Below are positions 1 to 5,800 of a DNA stretch of 8,381 bases, one piece after another. The stretch lies in assembly GCA_018816815.1 (NCBI GenBank), contig JAHIVD010000044.1, positions 1 through 8,381 on the forward strand, given 5' to 3'. How positions within the stretch are numbered: position 1 is the first letter of the stretch; each line of letters opens with the position of its first letter. A program made the position numbers and the translations under genes. This DNA comes from Patescibacteria group bacterium (GTDB taxonomy: Bacteria > Patescibacteriota > Microgenomatia > Daviesbacterales > UBA10151). A model generated the notes under the pieces. The model saw nothing but the letters and a program-made list of their open reading frames with translations, was not told the DNA's origin and did not search any database.

Positions 1-11
1 CTTCCGAGGTG

Positions 12-44
12 TTGCAAAGATAGCTTCGGGGTGGTATATACAAT
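12..44 (+). promoter_or_regulatory. Probable promoter of the cyclophilin gene
   Basis: TACAAT at 39-44 is a good -10 hexamer ending 7 nt before the ATG at 52, so transcription would begin at or within a base or two of that ATG. An overlapping alternative is an extended -10, TGGTATATA at 32-40, 17 bp downstream of a -35-like TTGCAA at 12-17. It would give a leader of about 5 nt. Both readings place the promoter across the GTG at 31 and so favour the ATG at 52 as the start. Prediction from sequence only. Confidence 0.45.
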
Positions 45-51
45 TGGGCAG

Positions 52-774
52 ATGTTTACTAATCAAAAAGTTTTGGGAATGCTTTTAATTATTTTTGTAA
101 TTGGAGCAGGAATTTACTTTACTGTTACAAGATTTAGTCAAGATATCAGTAATTTATCAGCTACCCCGTCACCTTCCCCGCAAGAAATAAATTTTACACT
201 TAATTCAACTCCTGCTCCTTCTGTAGTAAACGAGACACAAACACAACAACAACCACAACAAAATTTACCCCAACAACCTCAGCCAAACGAATTACCTTTA
301 GCTAAAAATAAAAGGTTGTCTCAATTTCCCGGCATATTAAGACCCGAAATTTTGCAAAACAAAAAAGCAGTCATTCAGACCGCAAAAGGAATAATTCAAC
401 TTCAAATTTATCCGGAAGCTTCTATGGCTGCTTCCAATTTTATGCTTCTTGCGGCAAATGGTTTCTATGACGGGTTAATTCTTCACCGTGTAGAAGATTG
501 GGTAGTGCAGGGTGGTGATCCAACCGGTACAGGATCCGGCGGGCCAGGGTATCAATTTCCTGATGAGCCAGCAATAAGAGCTTATGTGAAAGGTATAGTT
601 GCTATGGCAAACTCAGGACCAGATACTAACGGAAGTCAGTTTTTTATATTAAAGAAAGATTATCCGCTTCCGCCAAACTATACTATTTTTGGACAAATTA
701 TTTCCGGTCAGGAGATAGTAGAAAAATTAACTGCTGGGGATATAATGCAAAGAGTTTTTATTCAAGATATCTAA
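52..774 (+). CDS. Membrane-anchored cyclophilin-type peptidyl-prolyl cis-trans isomerase
   Basis: Catalyses cis-trans isomerisation of Xaa-Pro bonds and assists protein folding, here probably outside the cytoplasmic membrane. From the ATG at 52 the protein has 240 residues. Residues 1-6 are short and polar, 7-25 form one hydrophobic helix (signal anchor or uncleaved signal peptide), and about 38-85 form a Pro/Gln/Ser/Thr-rich linker. The cyclophilin domain runs from about 100 to 240. Family motifs are clear: FYDGLILHRV (catalytic Arg146), VVQGGDPTGTG (Gln153), GIVAMANSGPDTNGSQFFI (183-199) and YTIFGQ (210-215). The reading frame stays open upstream to the window edge with a GTG at 31. I chose ATG 52 because a -10 box ends 7 nt before it and because it leaves the usual short head before the anchor. 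No lipobox cysteine is seen. The family is certain; substrate and exact location are inferred. Confidence 0.93.
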   Translation: MFTNQKVLGMLLIIFVIGAGIYFTVTRFSQDISNLSATPSPSPQEINFTLNSTPAPSVVNETQTQQQPQQNLPQQPQPNELPLAKNKRLSQFPGILRPEILQNKKAVIQTAKGIIQLQIYPEASMAASNFMLLAANGFYDGLILHRVEDWVVQGGDPTGTGSGGPGYQFPDEPAIRAYVKGIVAMANSGPDTNGSQFFILKKDYPLPPNYTIFGQIISGQEIVEKLTAGDIMQRVFIQDI

Positions 775-791
775 TGGTTGAGAGTTAAAAA

Positions 792-857
792 TTGACAACT
801 ATTACCACAACATCTTGTATATTGACACTTTAAGATATCAACATGTTATGCTACAAT
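792..857 (+). promoter_or_regulatory. nrdR-nrdJ promoter region (possibly two promoters)
   Basis: An extended -10, TGCTACAAT, lies at 849-857 and ends 7 nt before the GTG start of nrdR at 865, which predicts a leaderless mRNA. TTGACA at 822-827 is a perfect -35, but it sits 24 bp from TACAAT, so it may not pair with it; an extended -10 needs no strong -35. A second possible promoter upstream is TTGACA (792-797), 17 bp, TTGTAT (815-820). Its -10 lies inside NrdR box 1, while the extended -10 overlaps the edge of box 2, so repression by occlusion is plausible for both. Confidence 0.5.
805..851 (+). promoter_or_regulatory. Tandem NrdR boxes (putative autoregulatory operator)
   Basis: Two related imperfect palindromes are present: CCACAACATCTTGTAT at 805-820 and TATCAACATGTTATGC at 836-851. 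They share the core CAACAT-n-TT and their centres (812/813 and 843/844) are exactly 31 bp apart, about three helical turns. Known NrdR operators are pairs of about 16-bp boxes resembling acaCwAtATaTwGtgt with 31-32 bp between centres. By my count box 1 matches 12 of 16 positions and box 2 matches 9 of 16. The pair lies immediately upstream of nrdR-nrdJ and overlaps its promoter elements. Box similarity and spacing are seen directly; binding is inferred. Confidence 0.62.
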
Positions 858-864
858 AGGTTTT

Positions 865-1317
865 GTGAAATGCCCATTTTGTACAAGTAGTTTAAGTAAA
901 GTTAAAGATAAAAGATCTGTAGAAAGCCGTGGAGAGATAAGACGCCGTCGGGAGTGTTTAAAATGCTCGAAACGCTATACAACTTATGAAGTTTTGGCTG
1001 AGATTGAAATTTTGGTTATTAAAAAGGATGGAAAAAAGGAATCATACGACCGGGAAAAATTGCAGAGAGGATTAAATAGAGCTTTAGAAAAAAGACCAGG
1101 TATTGACAGAGTTGAAAGTATTCTTGATAGAATAGAACGCCGGATCAGAGTTAAGCATCTGCAGGAGATTCCCTCGCAAGCCTTAGGAAAATGGATATTA
1201 TCAGAGCTGAAAAAACTAGATTCTGTTGCCTATTTACGGTTTGCAAGTGTTTATAGGACTTTTACTGACCCAAAAGATTTTAAAAGAGAAATGGAAATCC
1301 TTAAGTTGGGGAAATAA
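865..1317 (+). CDS. nrdR: Transcriptional repressor NrdR
   Basis: Zinc-ribbon/ATP-cone repressor of ribonucleotide reductase genes. It binds pairs of NrdR boxes, and its oligomeric state depends on ATP or dATP bound in the cone, so dNTP surplus shuts the genes down. The 150-residue length is typical. The N-terminal zinc ribbon has Cys3, Cys6, Cys31 and Cys34 (MKCPFC and ECLKC) with the basic stretch RRRR at 26-29. The ATP-cone domain follows at about 48-138 (LVIKKDGKKESYDREKLQRG, then SVAYLRFASVYRTF). The GTG start is fixed by the conserved MKCPFC beginning. It has no Shine-Dalgarno and probably heads a leaderless transcript. nrdJ starts 23 bp after its stop, so the two are co-transcribed; the paired boxes upstream suggest autoregulation. 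Confidence 0.96.
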   Translation: MKCPFCTSSLSKVKDKRSVESRGEIRRRRECLKCSKRYTTYEVLAEIEILVIKKDGKKESYDREKLQRGLNRALEKRPGIDRVESILDRIERRIRVKHLQEIPSQALGKWILSELKKLDSVAYLRFASVYRTFTDPKDFKREMEILKLGK

Positions 1318-1328
1318 TTTTAGGATAT

Positions 1329-1333
1329 AGGAG
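1329..1333 (+). promoter_or_regulatory. Shine-Dalgarno of nrdJ
   Basis: AGGAG lies 7 nt before the nrdJ ATG at 1341. It is the only clear Shine-Dalgarno at a gene start in this window and belongs to the one gene that is internal to an operon. It supports ATG 1341 as the start despite the unusual Lys-rich beginning of the protein. Confidence 0.8.
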
Positions 1334-1340
1334 ATAATTA

Positions 1341-4300
1341 ATGAAAAAAAATAAAAAAGTAATCCGCAAAAATATCAGAAAAAACAAACCAATTCTTCAA
1401 GTGGCTGTTATGCCTAGAACATTAAAGAAGAAAAGGATTAACGGAGAGTATAAGAATCATAAGTTGAACAAAAATGGCCGAAGTTTTGAAACAAGGTTTA
1501 CTCCGCGCTATAAAACTATACCCCAACGTCCAGGTGATTTACCTGAACCAACATTTTCCGAGAGTGCAAATAAAATTTTAAATGAAAGATATCTTCTAAA
1601 AGGCGGTAATTTGAAAGCAGTTGAAACTGTTGCAGAGAGATTTTGGCATATTGCTTTTGATATTGCCTCTGGTGATATTGATTTTGGCGCAACAACAAAA
1701 AATGTGACAGAGTTGGCAAAAAGTTTTTATACTGCAATGGTGCGTCAGGAATTTTTGCCTAATTCTCCGACCATAATGAATGCTGGAAAGCAAAATGGGC
1801 TGCAGTATTCTGCATGTTTTGTTTTGCCGGTTGGTGATTCATTGCCGGAAATTTTTGATACCATAAAATATGCAGCTTTGATTCACCAAACAGGCGGAGG
1901 CACAGGTTTTGCTTTTTCCAGGCTTCGCCCTGCAGGTTCGATTGTAAATACTACAGGTGGTGTAGCTTCAGGACCGGTTTCGTTTTTGCGGGTATTTAAT
2001 GCCGCTACTGAATCTATCAAGCAAGGCGGTACCAGAAGAGGGGCAAATATGGGGATTTTGCGGATCGATCATCCGGATATTCTGGAGTTTATCAGGTGCA
2101 AAGCAGAACTGGATGATTTGAATAAACCAGTATATGAAGGCATTGCCCGGCTTTTGCCGGATGATTCTGCCAGGGACTGTGTAAAGACTTTGCTTTTAGA
2201 TAAGCAGATTGCCAATTTTAATATTTCCGTAGCACTGACAAAGAAGTTTATGGAAGCTTTAGCCAAAGGTGAAGATTATGATTTGGTGGCTCATGGCAGC
2301 GAAAAGGCAGTTGGTAAATTAAACTCAAAAGAGGTTTTTGATGAGATTGTTGAACGGGCTTGGAAAACAGGAGATCCAGGACTGATATTTATTGACAGGA
2401 TTAATGACTCCCCTTCCAATCCAGTACCGAGTTTGGAGACAATTGAATCTACAAATCCGTGCGTAACCGGAGATACATTGGTAGCAACAGAAGAGGGCTG
2501 GAGACGGGCTGATGAAATTAAAGTCGGAGAACGGATAAGTACAGTACTGGGAAGCGGTTTAGTGGGAAAGATCGAAGTCCACAAGAGTAGGTCGGTCTAT
2601 CAGGTAAAATTTTCTGATGGCGCAGAAGCAAGAGTAACTGCAGCGCATCAGTTTCATGCTATTGTTCGTGAAGATAGAGCAAAAAATTCAACCAATAAAA
2701 AATTTACCCCACTCCGGCTTGATCAGTTAAAAGAGGGAGATATGGTGAGAGTTGCACCAGCTCTTATGCCTGATAAACCTGTACTGGATTTGCCTGATGG
2801 ATGGAGTGAAAAAGAATACGGCTTTTTTGTGGGAGTTTTACTGGGAGATGGATGCATAACAGAAAATTCTATAAAAAGAAATGTAGTTAAAGTAGCAGTT
2901 AATACTGAGGAGAAGGAGTGGACAGGAATAATCAGGAATATCTTAAAGAAAGCCGGATCAAAATTTGTTAGTCTTGACGTAGGCAAGGGCCTGTCAGCTA
3001 ACTTAACTGTTCAAAATAGTGGCGGTGCAGCTTTCTTGGTTAAACAATCATATCTTAAACCGGCATATTCTTTCGAAAAACGAATTCCCCTGGAATATCA
3101 ACAAACTAATAGGGAATTTTTAACCGGACTTCTAGATGGTCTGTTTAGTACTGATGGCAATGTCAACTTAACAAGCACTCATCCATTTTTAAGGCTTAAA
3201 ACTACCAGTAAACAATTAGCTTTAGATATCAGGAGAATCTTGCTTTATTTTGGTATTCACGGACGGGTTGTAACTATTAAAAAAGTAGCGGATGGCCGGA
3301 TAGGAGAAAGAATTATTACTGCTAAACATCAACAATATGAAGTGATAATTTCCGGAGTAAGTATGAAGACTTTTGCTCAGCAGATTGATCTCTCTCATCC
3401 GGATAAAAAGAAAAGACTCCGCGATGCTCAACTGCAATTCGCTCTAACAGGTAATACCTGGCTTACTAGAATTATTTCTATTGAGCCAAGAGGCGTGGAG
3501 CAGGTTTATGATTTATACGAACCCACTTCAGATACTTGGATTACGGAGGGTATAGTATCCCGTGGGTGCGGCGAGCAACCCCTGGCACCTTGGGATGCAT
3601 GTAATCTAGGGTCTATAAATTTAGGTAAATTTGTCCATCAGTTAGAGGATGGCACAATAGATGTGGATTGGGAAAGATTAGAACAAACTGCTAAACTGGC
3701 AGTACATTTTTTAGATAATGTGGTTCAGACAAATCCTTATACCTTAAAACAAATTTATGATGAGGTGCATCAAAATAGAAGAATAGGTCTTGGGGTAATG
3801 GGTTTTGCTGATATGTTGTTTAAACTAAAGATTCCATATAATTCTGATGAAGCAATAAATCTAGCCGGTAAACTAATGAAGTTTATTAATGAAAAAGGAC
3901 ATGAAGTCTCGGAAGATCTGGCAGTAACAAGAGGACCTTTTTCAAATTGGGCGCACTCAATTTATGCTGATAAAAAATCTCCGGCTTTTAGAAATAGACC
4001 TAAATCCAATTCTTATATTGGCGGAAGAAAAATCAGGAATTCAACAATTACAACCATTGCTCCAACAGGCTCGATTTCTATTATAGGAGACTGTTCCTCT
4101 GGAATTGAGCCGGTATTTGCGCTTAGTTTTATCCATAAGGCTAAAATCAAAGGCGATGATGAATACAGAATGTTAACTATTGCTAATCAAACTTTTGCCG
4201 ATATTGCTAAAAGGGAAGGTTTTTGGAGCGAAGAACTGGCAGCTAAGGTGCTTGAGAACGGGTCAGTTGGAAATATTTCTGATGTGCCTGAGGAATGGCG

Positions 4301-5141
4301 AAAAGTTTTTGTAACGGCTCAGGAAATTGAGCCAAGCTGGCATGTTAAAATGCAGGCAGCTTTTCAAGCATATACGGATAATGGGGTTTCCAAAACAATA
4401 AATCTTCCCAGTAGCGCAACCCGCGGAGATGTAAGGAATGCGTACATGATGGCTTATGAAACAGGTTGCAATGGGATAACAATTTATAGAGATGGTTCCA
4501 AAAGCAAACAGGTTTTAAATGTTTCCTCCAGCTTGAATAAAGCTTTAAGTGATAGCTCTAAAGCTTCGCTTGAGTCTGAACCAGCTCCTGTTGCTGAGAG
4601 ACCGATGATACTCAAGGGTAGGACTTACAAGGTTTCAACACCTGTGGGTGAGGCTTTTATTACTGTTAATAGGGATGTAAGTGATCAACCATTTGAAGTT
4701 TTTGTAACTGTTGGAAGAGCTGGTATGCACACTATGGCAGATGCGGAAGCTATGGGAAGATTGGTTTCCTTATCTCTTCGTTTGGCAAGAGGAACAAAAG
4801 AAACAGATCCAAAAGCAGTAGCTTTGAAAGTTATCGGACAATTGCGGGGAATTGGCGGAACATCATCTGTAGGTTTTGGAAAAAATAGAGTGCAGAGTTT
4901 AGCAGATGCAATTGCTAAAGTTTTGGCAGAAGATTTGGCAGAATCCGGAACACAGGAAGTAGAAACTATACCACTAAATCTAAAGCTAGATCCTGATCAG
5001 AGACCAAATACAGGCACAGATGACGCGGTGTCAGTTTCTGTGCGCTCTCATGCAGATCTTTGTCCGGAATGCGGCAGCGTTACCTTTGTGATGGAAGAAG
5101 GCTGTAAAAAGTGTCACAGTTGTGGATATAGTTTGTGTTGA
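1341..5141 (+). CDS. nrdJ: Adenosylcobalamin-dependent class II ribonucleotide reductase with intein
   Basis: Reduces ribonucleotides to deoxyribonucleotides using a thiyl radical generated from adenosylcobalamin, without oxygen or a small subunit. The precursor has 1266 residues; removal of the intein (374-742) would leave 897, a usual length for this subfamily. Residues 1-65 are a strongly basic, Lys/Arg-rich extension of unknown role. The barrel follows: PNSPTIMNAG, YSACFVLPV with redox Cys159, QTGGGTGFAFSRLRP, and KQGGTRRGANMGIL. The finger-loop motif NPCGEQPL is split by the intein; Cys743 is the thiyl-radical cysteine and Cys754 (DACNLGSINL) the redox partner of Cys159. Further on are the phosphate loop APTGSISIIGDCSSGIEP and KTINLPSSATRGDV through GCNGITIYRDGS. 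A TSCPD domain spans about 1088-1190. A C-terminal zinc ribbon has Cys1241, 1244, 1255, 1258 and 1261, and the protein ends in Cys1266, a likely disulfide shuttle. No ATP cone is seen, so allosteric control may be limited to specificity. Confidence 0.96.
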   Translation: MKKNKKVIRKNIRKNKPILQVAVMPRTLKKKRINGEYKNHKLNKNGRSFETRFTPRYKTIPQRPGDLPEPTFSESANKILNERYLLKGGNLKAVETVAERFWHIAFDIASGDIDFGATTKNVTELAKSFYTAMVRQEFLPNSPTIMNAGKQNGLQYSACFVLPVGDSLPEIFDTIKYAALIHQTGGGTGFAFSRLRPAGSIVNTTGGVASGPVSFLRVFNAATESIKQGGTRRGANMGILRIDHPDILEFIRCKAELDDLNKPVYEGIARLLPDDSARDCVKTLLLDKQIANFNISVALTKKFMEALAKGEDYDLVAHGSEKAVGKLNSKEVFDEIVERAWKTGDPGLIFIDRINDSPSNPVPSLETIESTNPCVTGDTLVATEEGWRRADEIKVGERISTVLGSGLVGKIEVHKSRSVYQVKFSDGAEARVTAAHQFHAIVREDRAKNSTNKKFTPLRLDQLKEGDMVRVAPALMPDKPVLDLPDGWSEKEYGFFVGVLLGDGCITENSIKRNVVKVAVNTEEKEWTGIIRNILKKAGSKFVSLDVGKGLSANLTVQNSGGAAFLVKQSYLKPAYSFEKRIPLEYQQTNREFLTGLLDGLFSTDGNVNLTSTHPFLRLKTTSKQLALDIRRILLYFGIHGRVVTIKKVADGRIGERIITAKHQQYEVIISGVSMKTFAQQIDLSHPDKKKRLRDAQLQFALTGNTWLTRIISIEPRGVEQVYDLYEPTSDTWITEGIVSRGCGEQPLAPWDACNLGSINLGKFVHQLEDGTIDVDWERLEQTAKLAVHFLDNVVQTNPYTLKQIYDEVHQNRRIGLGVMGFADMLFKLKIPYNSDEAINLAGKLMKFINEKGHEVSEDLAVTRGPFSNWAHSIYADKKSPAFRNRPKSNSYIGGRKIRNSTITTIAPTGSISIIGDCSSGIEPVFALSFIHKAKIKGDDEYRMLTIANQTFADIAKREGFWSEELAAKVLENGSVGNISDVPEEWRKVFVTAQEIEPSWHVKMQAAFQAYTDNGVSKTINLPSSATRGDVRNAYMMAYETGCNGITIYRDGSKSKQVLNVSSSLNKALSDSSKASLESEPAPVAERPMILKGRTYKVSTPVGEAFITVNRDVSDQPFEVFVTVGRAGMHTMADAEAMGRLVSLSLRLARGTKETDPKAVALKVIGQLRGIGGTSSVGFGKNRVQSLADAIAKVLAEDLAESGTQEVETIPLNLKLDPDQRPNTGTDDAVSVSVRSHADLCPECGSVTFVMEEGCKKCHSCGYSLC
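2460..3566 (+). mobile_element. In-frame LAGLIDADG intein in nrdJ with atypical C-terminus
   Basis: A 369-residue insertion (nrdJ residues 374-742) splits the conserved host motif as NP / CGEQPL, directly before the catalytic Cys743, which serves as the +1 residue. Splicing blocks seen: block A CVTGDTLVATEEGW with nucleophile Cys374; block B VTAAHQF with Thr433 and His436; block F ISIEPRGVEQVYDL at about 713-726; block G WITEGIVSRG at 733-742. Between B and F lies a homing-endonuclease region with two LAGLIDADG motifs, FVGVLLGDG (Asp503) and LDGLFSTDG (Asp605), both with their acidic residue. The odd point is block G: the normal His-Asn end is Arg741-Gly742, and no Asn, Gln or Asp lies near the junction, so the usual Asn cyclisation cannot occur there. 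The intein identity is certain; splicing competence is uncertain. Confidence 0.93.
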
Positions 5142-5148
5142 CCCTCAC

Positions 5149-5174
5149 AATAGTTTCTTTAAATAGTTTCTTTA
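5149..5174. repeat. 13-bp perfect tandem duplication
   Basis: AATAGTTTCTTTA occurs twice back to back (5149-5161 and 5162-5174), just after the nrdJ stop. The second copy runs into a small inverted repeat, TCTTT-att-AAAGA (5169-5181). It has no following T tract and so is not a convincing terminator. The copy is exact, suggesting recent slippage. No function is evident. Confidence 0.85.
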
Positions 5175-5186
5175 TTAAAGACTGTT

Positions 5187-5220
5187 TTGATGCGTTCGTA
5201 AAGATTTGATATGCTAAAAT
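5187..5220 (+). promoter_or_regulatory. Promoter of the corrinoid adenosyltransferase gene
   Basis: The extended -10 TGCTAAAAT at 5212-5220 ends 6 nt before the ATG at 5227, so the predicted transcription start is the A of that ATG (leaderless). It closely matches the nrdR extended -10 (TATGCTACAAT there, TATGCTAAAAT here). A -35-like TTGATG lies at 5187-5192 but is 22 bp from TAAAAT. No Shine-Dalgarno is present. Confidence 0.55.
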
Positions 5221-5226
5221 TTATTC

Positions 5227-5757
5227 ATGAGTGAGGAAAAAGGATTGGTGATTGTTTATACCGGTGAAGGGAAAGGAAAGACTACAGCTGCGCTTGGTTT
5301 GGTGCTTCGTGCTGTGGGTTATAAAAAGAAATGCCTAATAGTGCAGTTTGGTAAAGCCTGTTTTACAGGAGAGATTGAAGGAGTAAAGAATCTGCCAAAT
5401 GTTAAATTCATCCAAGGCGGTAAAGGGTTTGTAAAAATTTTAGGAGATAAACTCTCCTTTATTGAACACAGAAAAGCAGCAAAGAAAACTTTTGATACCC
5501 TCCGCAGGGAACTTTTGTCTGATAAATGGGATGTTGTTATTGCTGATGAGCTTGTGGGTGCTGTTTCGGCAGAACTTATTTCCCTTACAAAAGTCCTGCA
5601 GCTTATTAAAAATAAACCTCAAAAAGTGGATTTAGTATTAACTGGTCACCGTGCATCCCAGGAATTAGTTGGAGTTGCTGATTTGGTGACTGAAATGAAG
5701 GAGATTAAACATCCGTATCAACAGAAAATCCTTGCAAAAAAGGGTATTGACTTTTAG
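5227..5757 (+). CDS. cobA: Corrinoid (cob(I)alamin) adenosyltransferase, CobA/BtuR/CobO family
   Basis: Transfers the 5'-deoxyadenosyl group of ATP to the cobalt of reduced cobalamin or precursors, giving adenosylcobalamin. The 176-residue protein is a P-loop RecA-like ATPase: Walker A GEGKGKTT at 13-20 after strand LVIVYT, LIVQFGK at 37-43, IADEL (105-109, with the Asp107-Glu108 pair typical of the family), VDLVLTGH (134-141) and ADLVTEMKEIKHPYQQ (151-166). It is somewhat shorter than E. coli BtuR, mainly because only about 12 residues precede the P-loop, so the N-terminal helix that covers the active site in longer members is largely absent. It follows nrdJ by 85 bp with its own promoter. 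Its product is the cofactor NrdJ needs, so the likely role is activating salvaged B12. No other B12 gene is in the window. The symbol follows family usage; btuR would fit equally. Confidence 0.93.
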   Translation: MSEEKGLVIVYTGEGKGKTTAALGLVLRAVGYKKKCLIVQFGKACFTGEIEGVKNLPNVKFIQGGKGFVKILGDKLSFIEHRKAAKKTFDTLRRELLSDKWDVVIADELVGAVSAELISLTKVLQLIKNKPQKVDLVLTGHRASQELVGVADLVTEMKEIKHPYQQKILAKKGIDF

Positions 5758-5775
5758 CACTCAAGGCATTAAACT
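5747..5775 (+). promoter_or_regulatory. Putative lon promoter
   Basis: TTGACT at 5747-5752 and TAAACT at 5770-5775 are separated by 17 bp, predicting a start near 5782 and a leader of about 19 nt without a Shine-Dalgarno. The -35 lies inside the last codons of the adenosyltransferase gene. A weaker alternative -10 (TTTAAA, 5789-5794) would give a transcript starting at the lon ATG itself. Confidence 0.5.
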
Positions 5776-5780
5776 GCTAA
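5754..5780 (+). promoter_or_regulatory. CIRCE operator (putative HrcA site) controlling lon
   Basis: TTAGCACTC at 5754-5762, nine spacer bases, then AACTGCTAA at 5772-5780. The CIRCE consensus is TTAGCACTC-N9-GAGTGCTAA: the left half is identical, the right half matches 7 of 9, and the spacer length is exact (16 of 18 defined bases). It overlaps the TAG stop of the upstream gene (5755-5757), fills the gap between the proposed -35 and -10 of lon and covers that -10, a fitting place for a repressor. HrcA binding is inferred; hrcA is not in the window. Confidence 0.72.
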
Positions 5781-5787
5781 CAGTTTA
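5770..5787. repeat. 7-bp inverted repeat in the lon leader
   Basis: TAAACTG-CTAA-CAGTTTA is a perfect 7-bp stem with a 4-nt loop, sharing bases with the right half of the CIRCE element. The following GTTTAAATAAAAT is not a T tract, so a terminator for the upstream gene is doubtful. It could instead modulate operator binding or fold at the 5' end of the lon mRNA. Confidence 0.5.
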
Positions 5788-5800
5788 GTTTAAATAAAAT

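Noticed and set aside
3..23. Possible last six codons of an upstream gene ending in TAG at 21-23
   Set aside because: Six codons cannot be distinguished from chance, and the other two frames are open across the same stretch.
31..51. GTG at 31 as the start of the cyclophilin
   Set aside because: No Shine-Dalgarno precedes it and the likely -10 elements (TATATA 35-40, TACAAT 39-44) lie downstream of it, so transcripts would begin after it. It cannot be excluded, as the frame is open to the window edge.
775..864. Cobalamin riboswitch upstream of the B12-dependent reductase operon
   Set aside because: The gap is only 90 bp, no B12-box-like GCCACTG is seen, and a leaderless transcript leaves no room for a leader RNA.
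2291..2584. Minus-strand open frames within nrdJ (also 1516-1793, 2069-2266, 2723-2986 and 3222-3437)
   Set aside because: They are antisense to a well-supported gene, show no family motifs or ribosome binding sites, and are expected by chance opposite a long coding region.
5139..5153. TGA at the end of nrdJ read as a sense codon (recoded genome)
   Set aside because: The protein already ends at the expected C-terminal zinc-ribbon cysteine, and the next in-frame stop (TAG 5151-5153) would add only three residues. The minus-strand frame also ends in TGA.
5169..5190. Terminator after nrdJ (TCTTT-att-AAAGA)
   Set aside because: Five AT-rich base pairs with a 3-nt loop and no T run afterwards; too weak to call.
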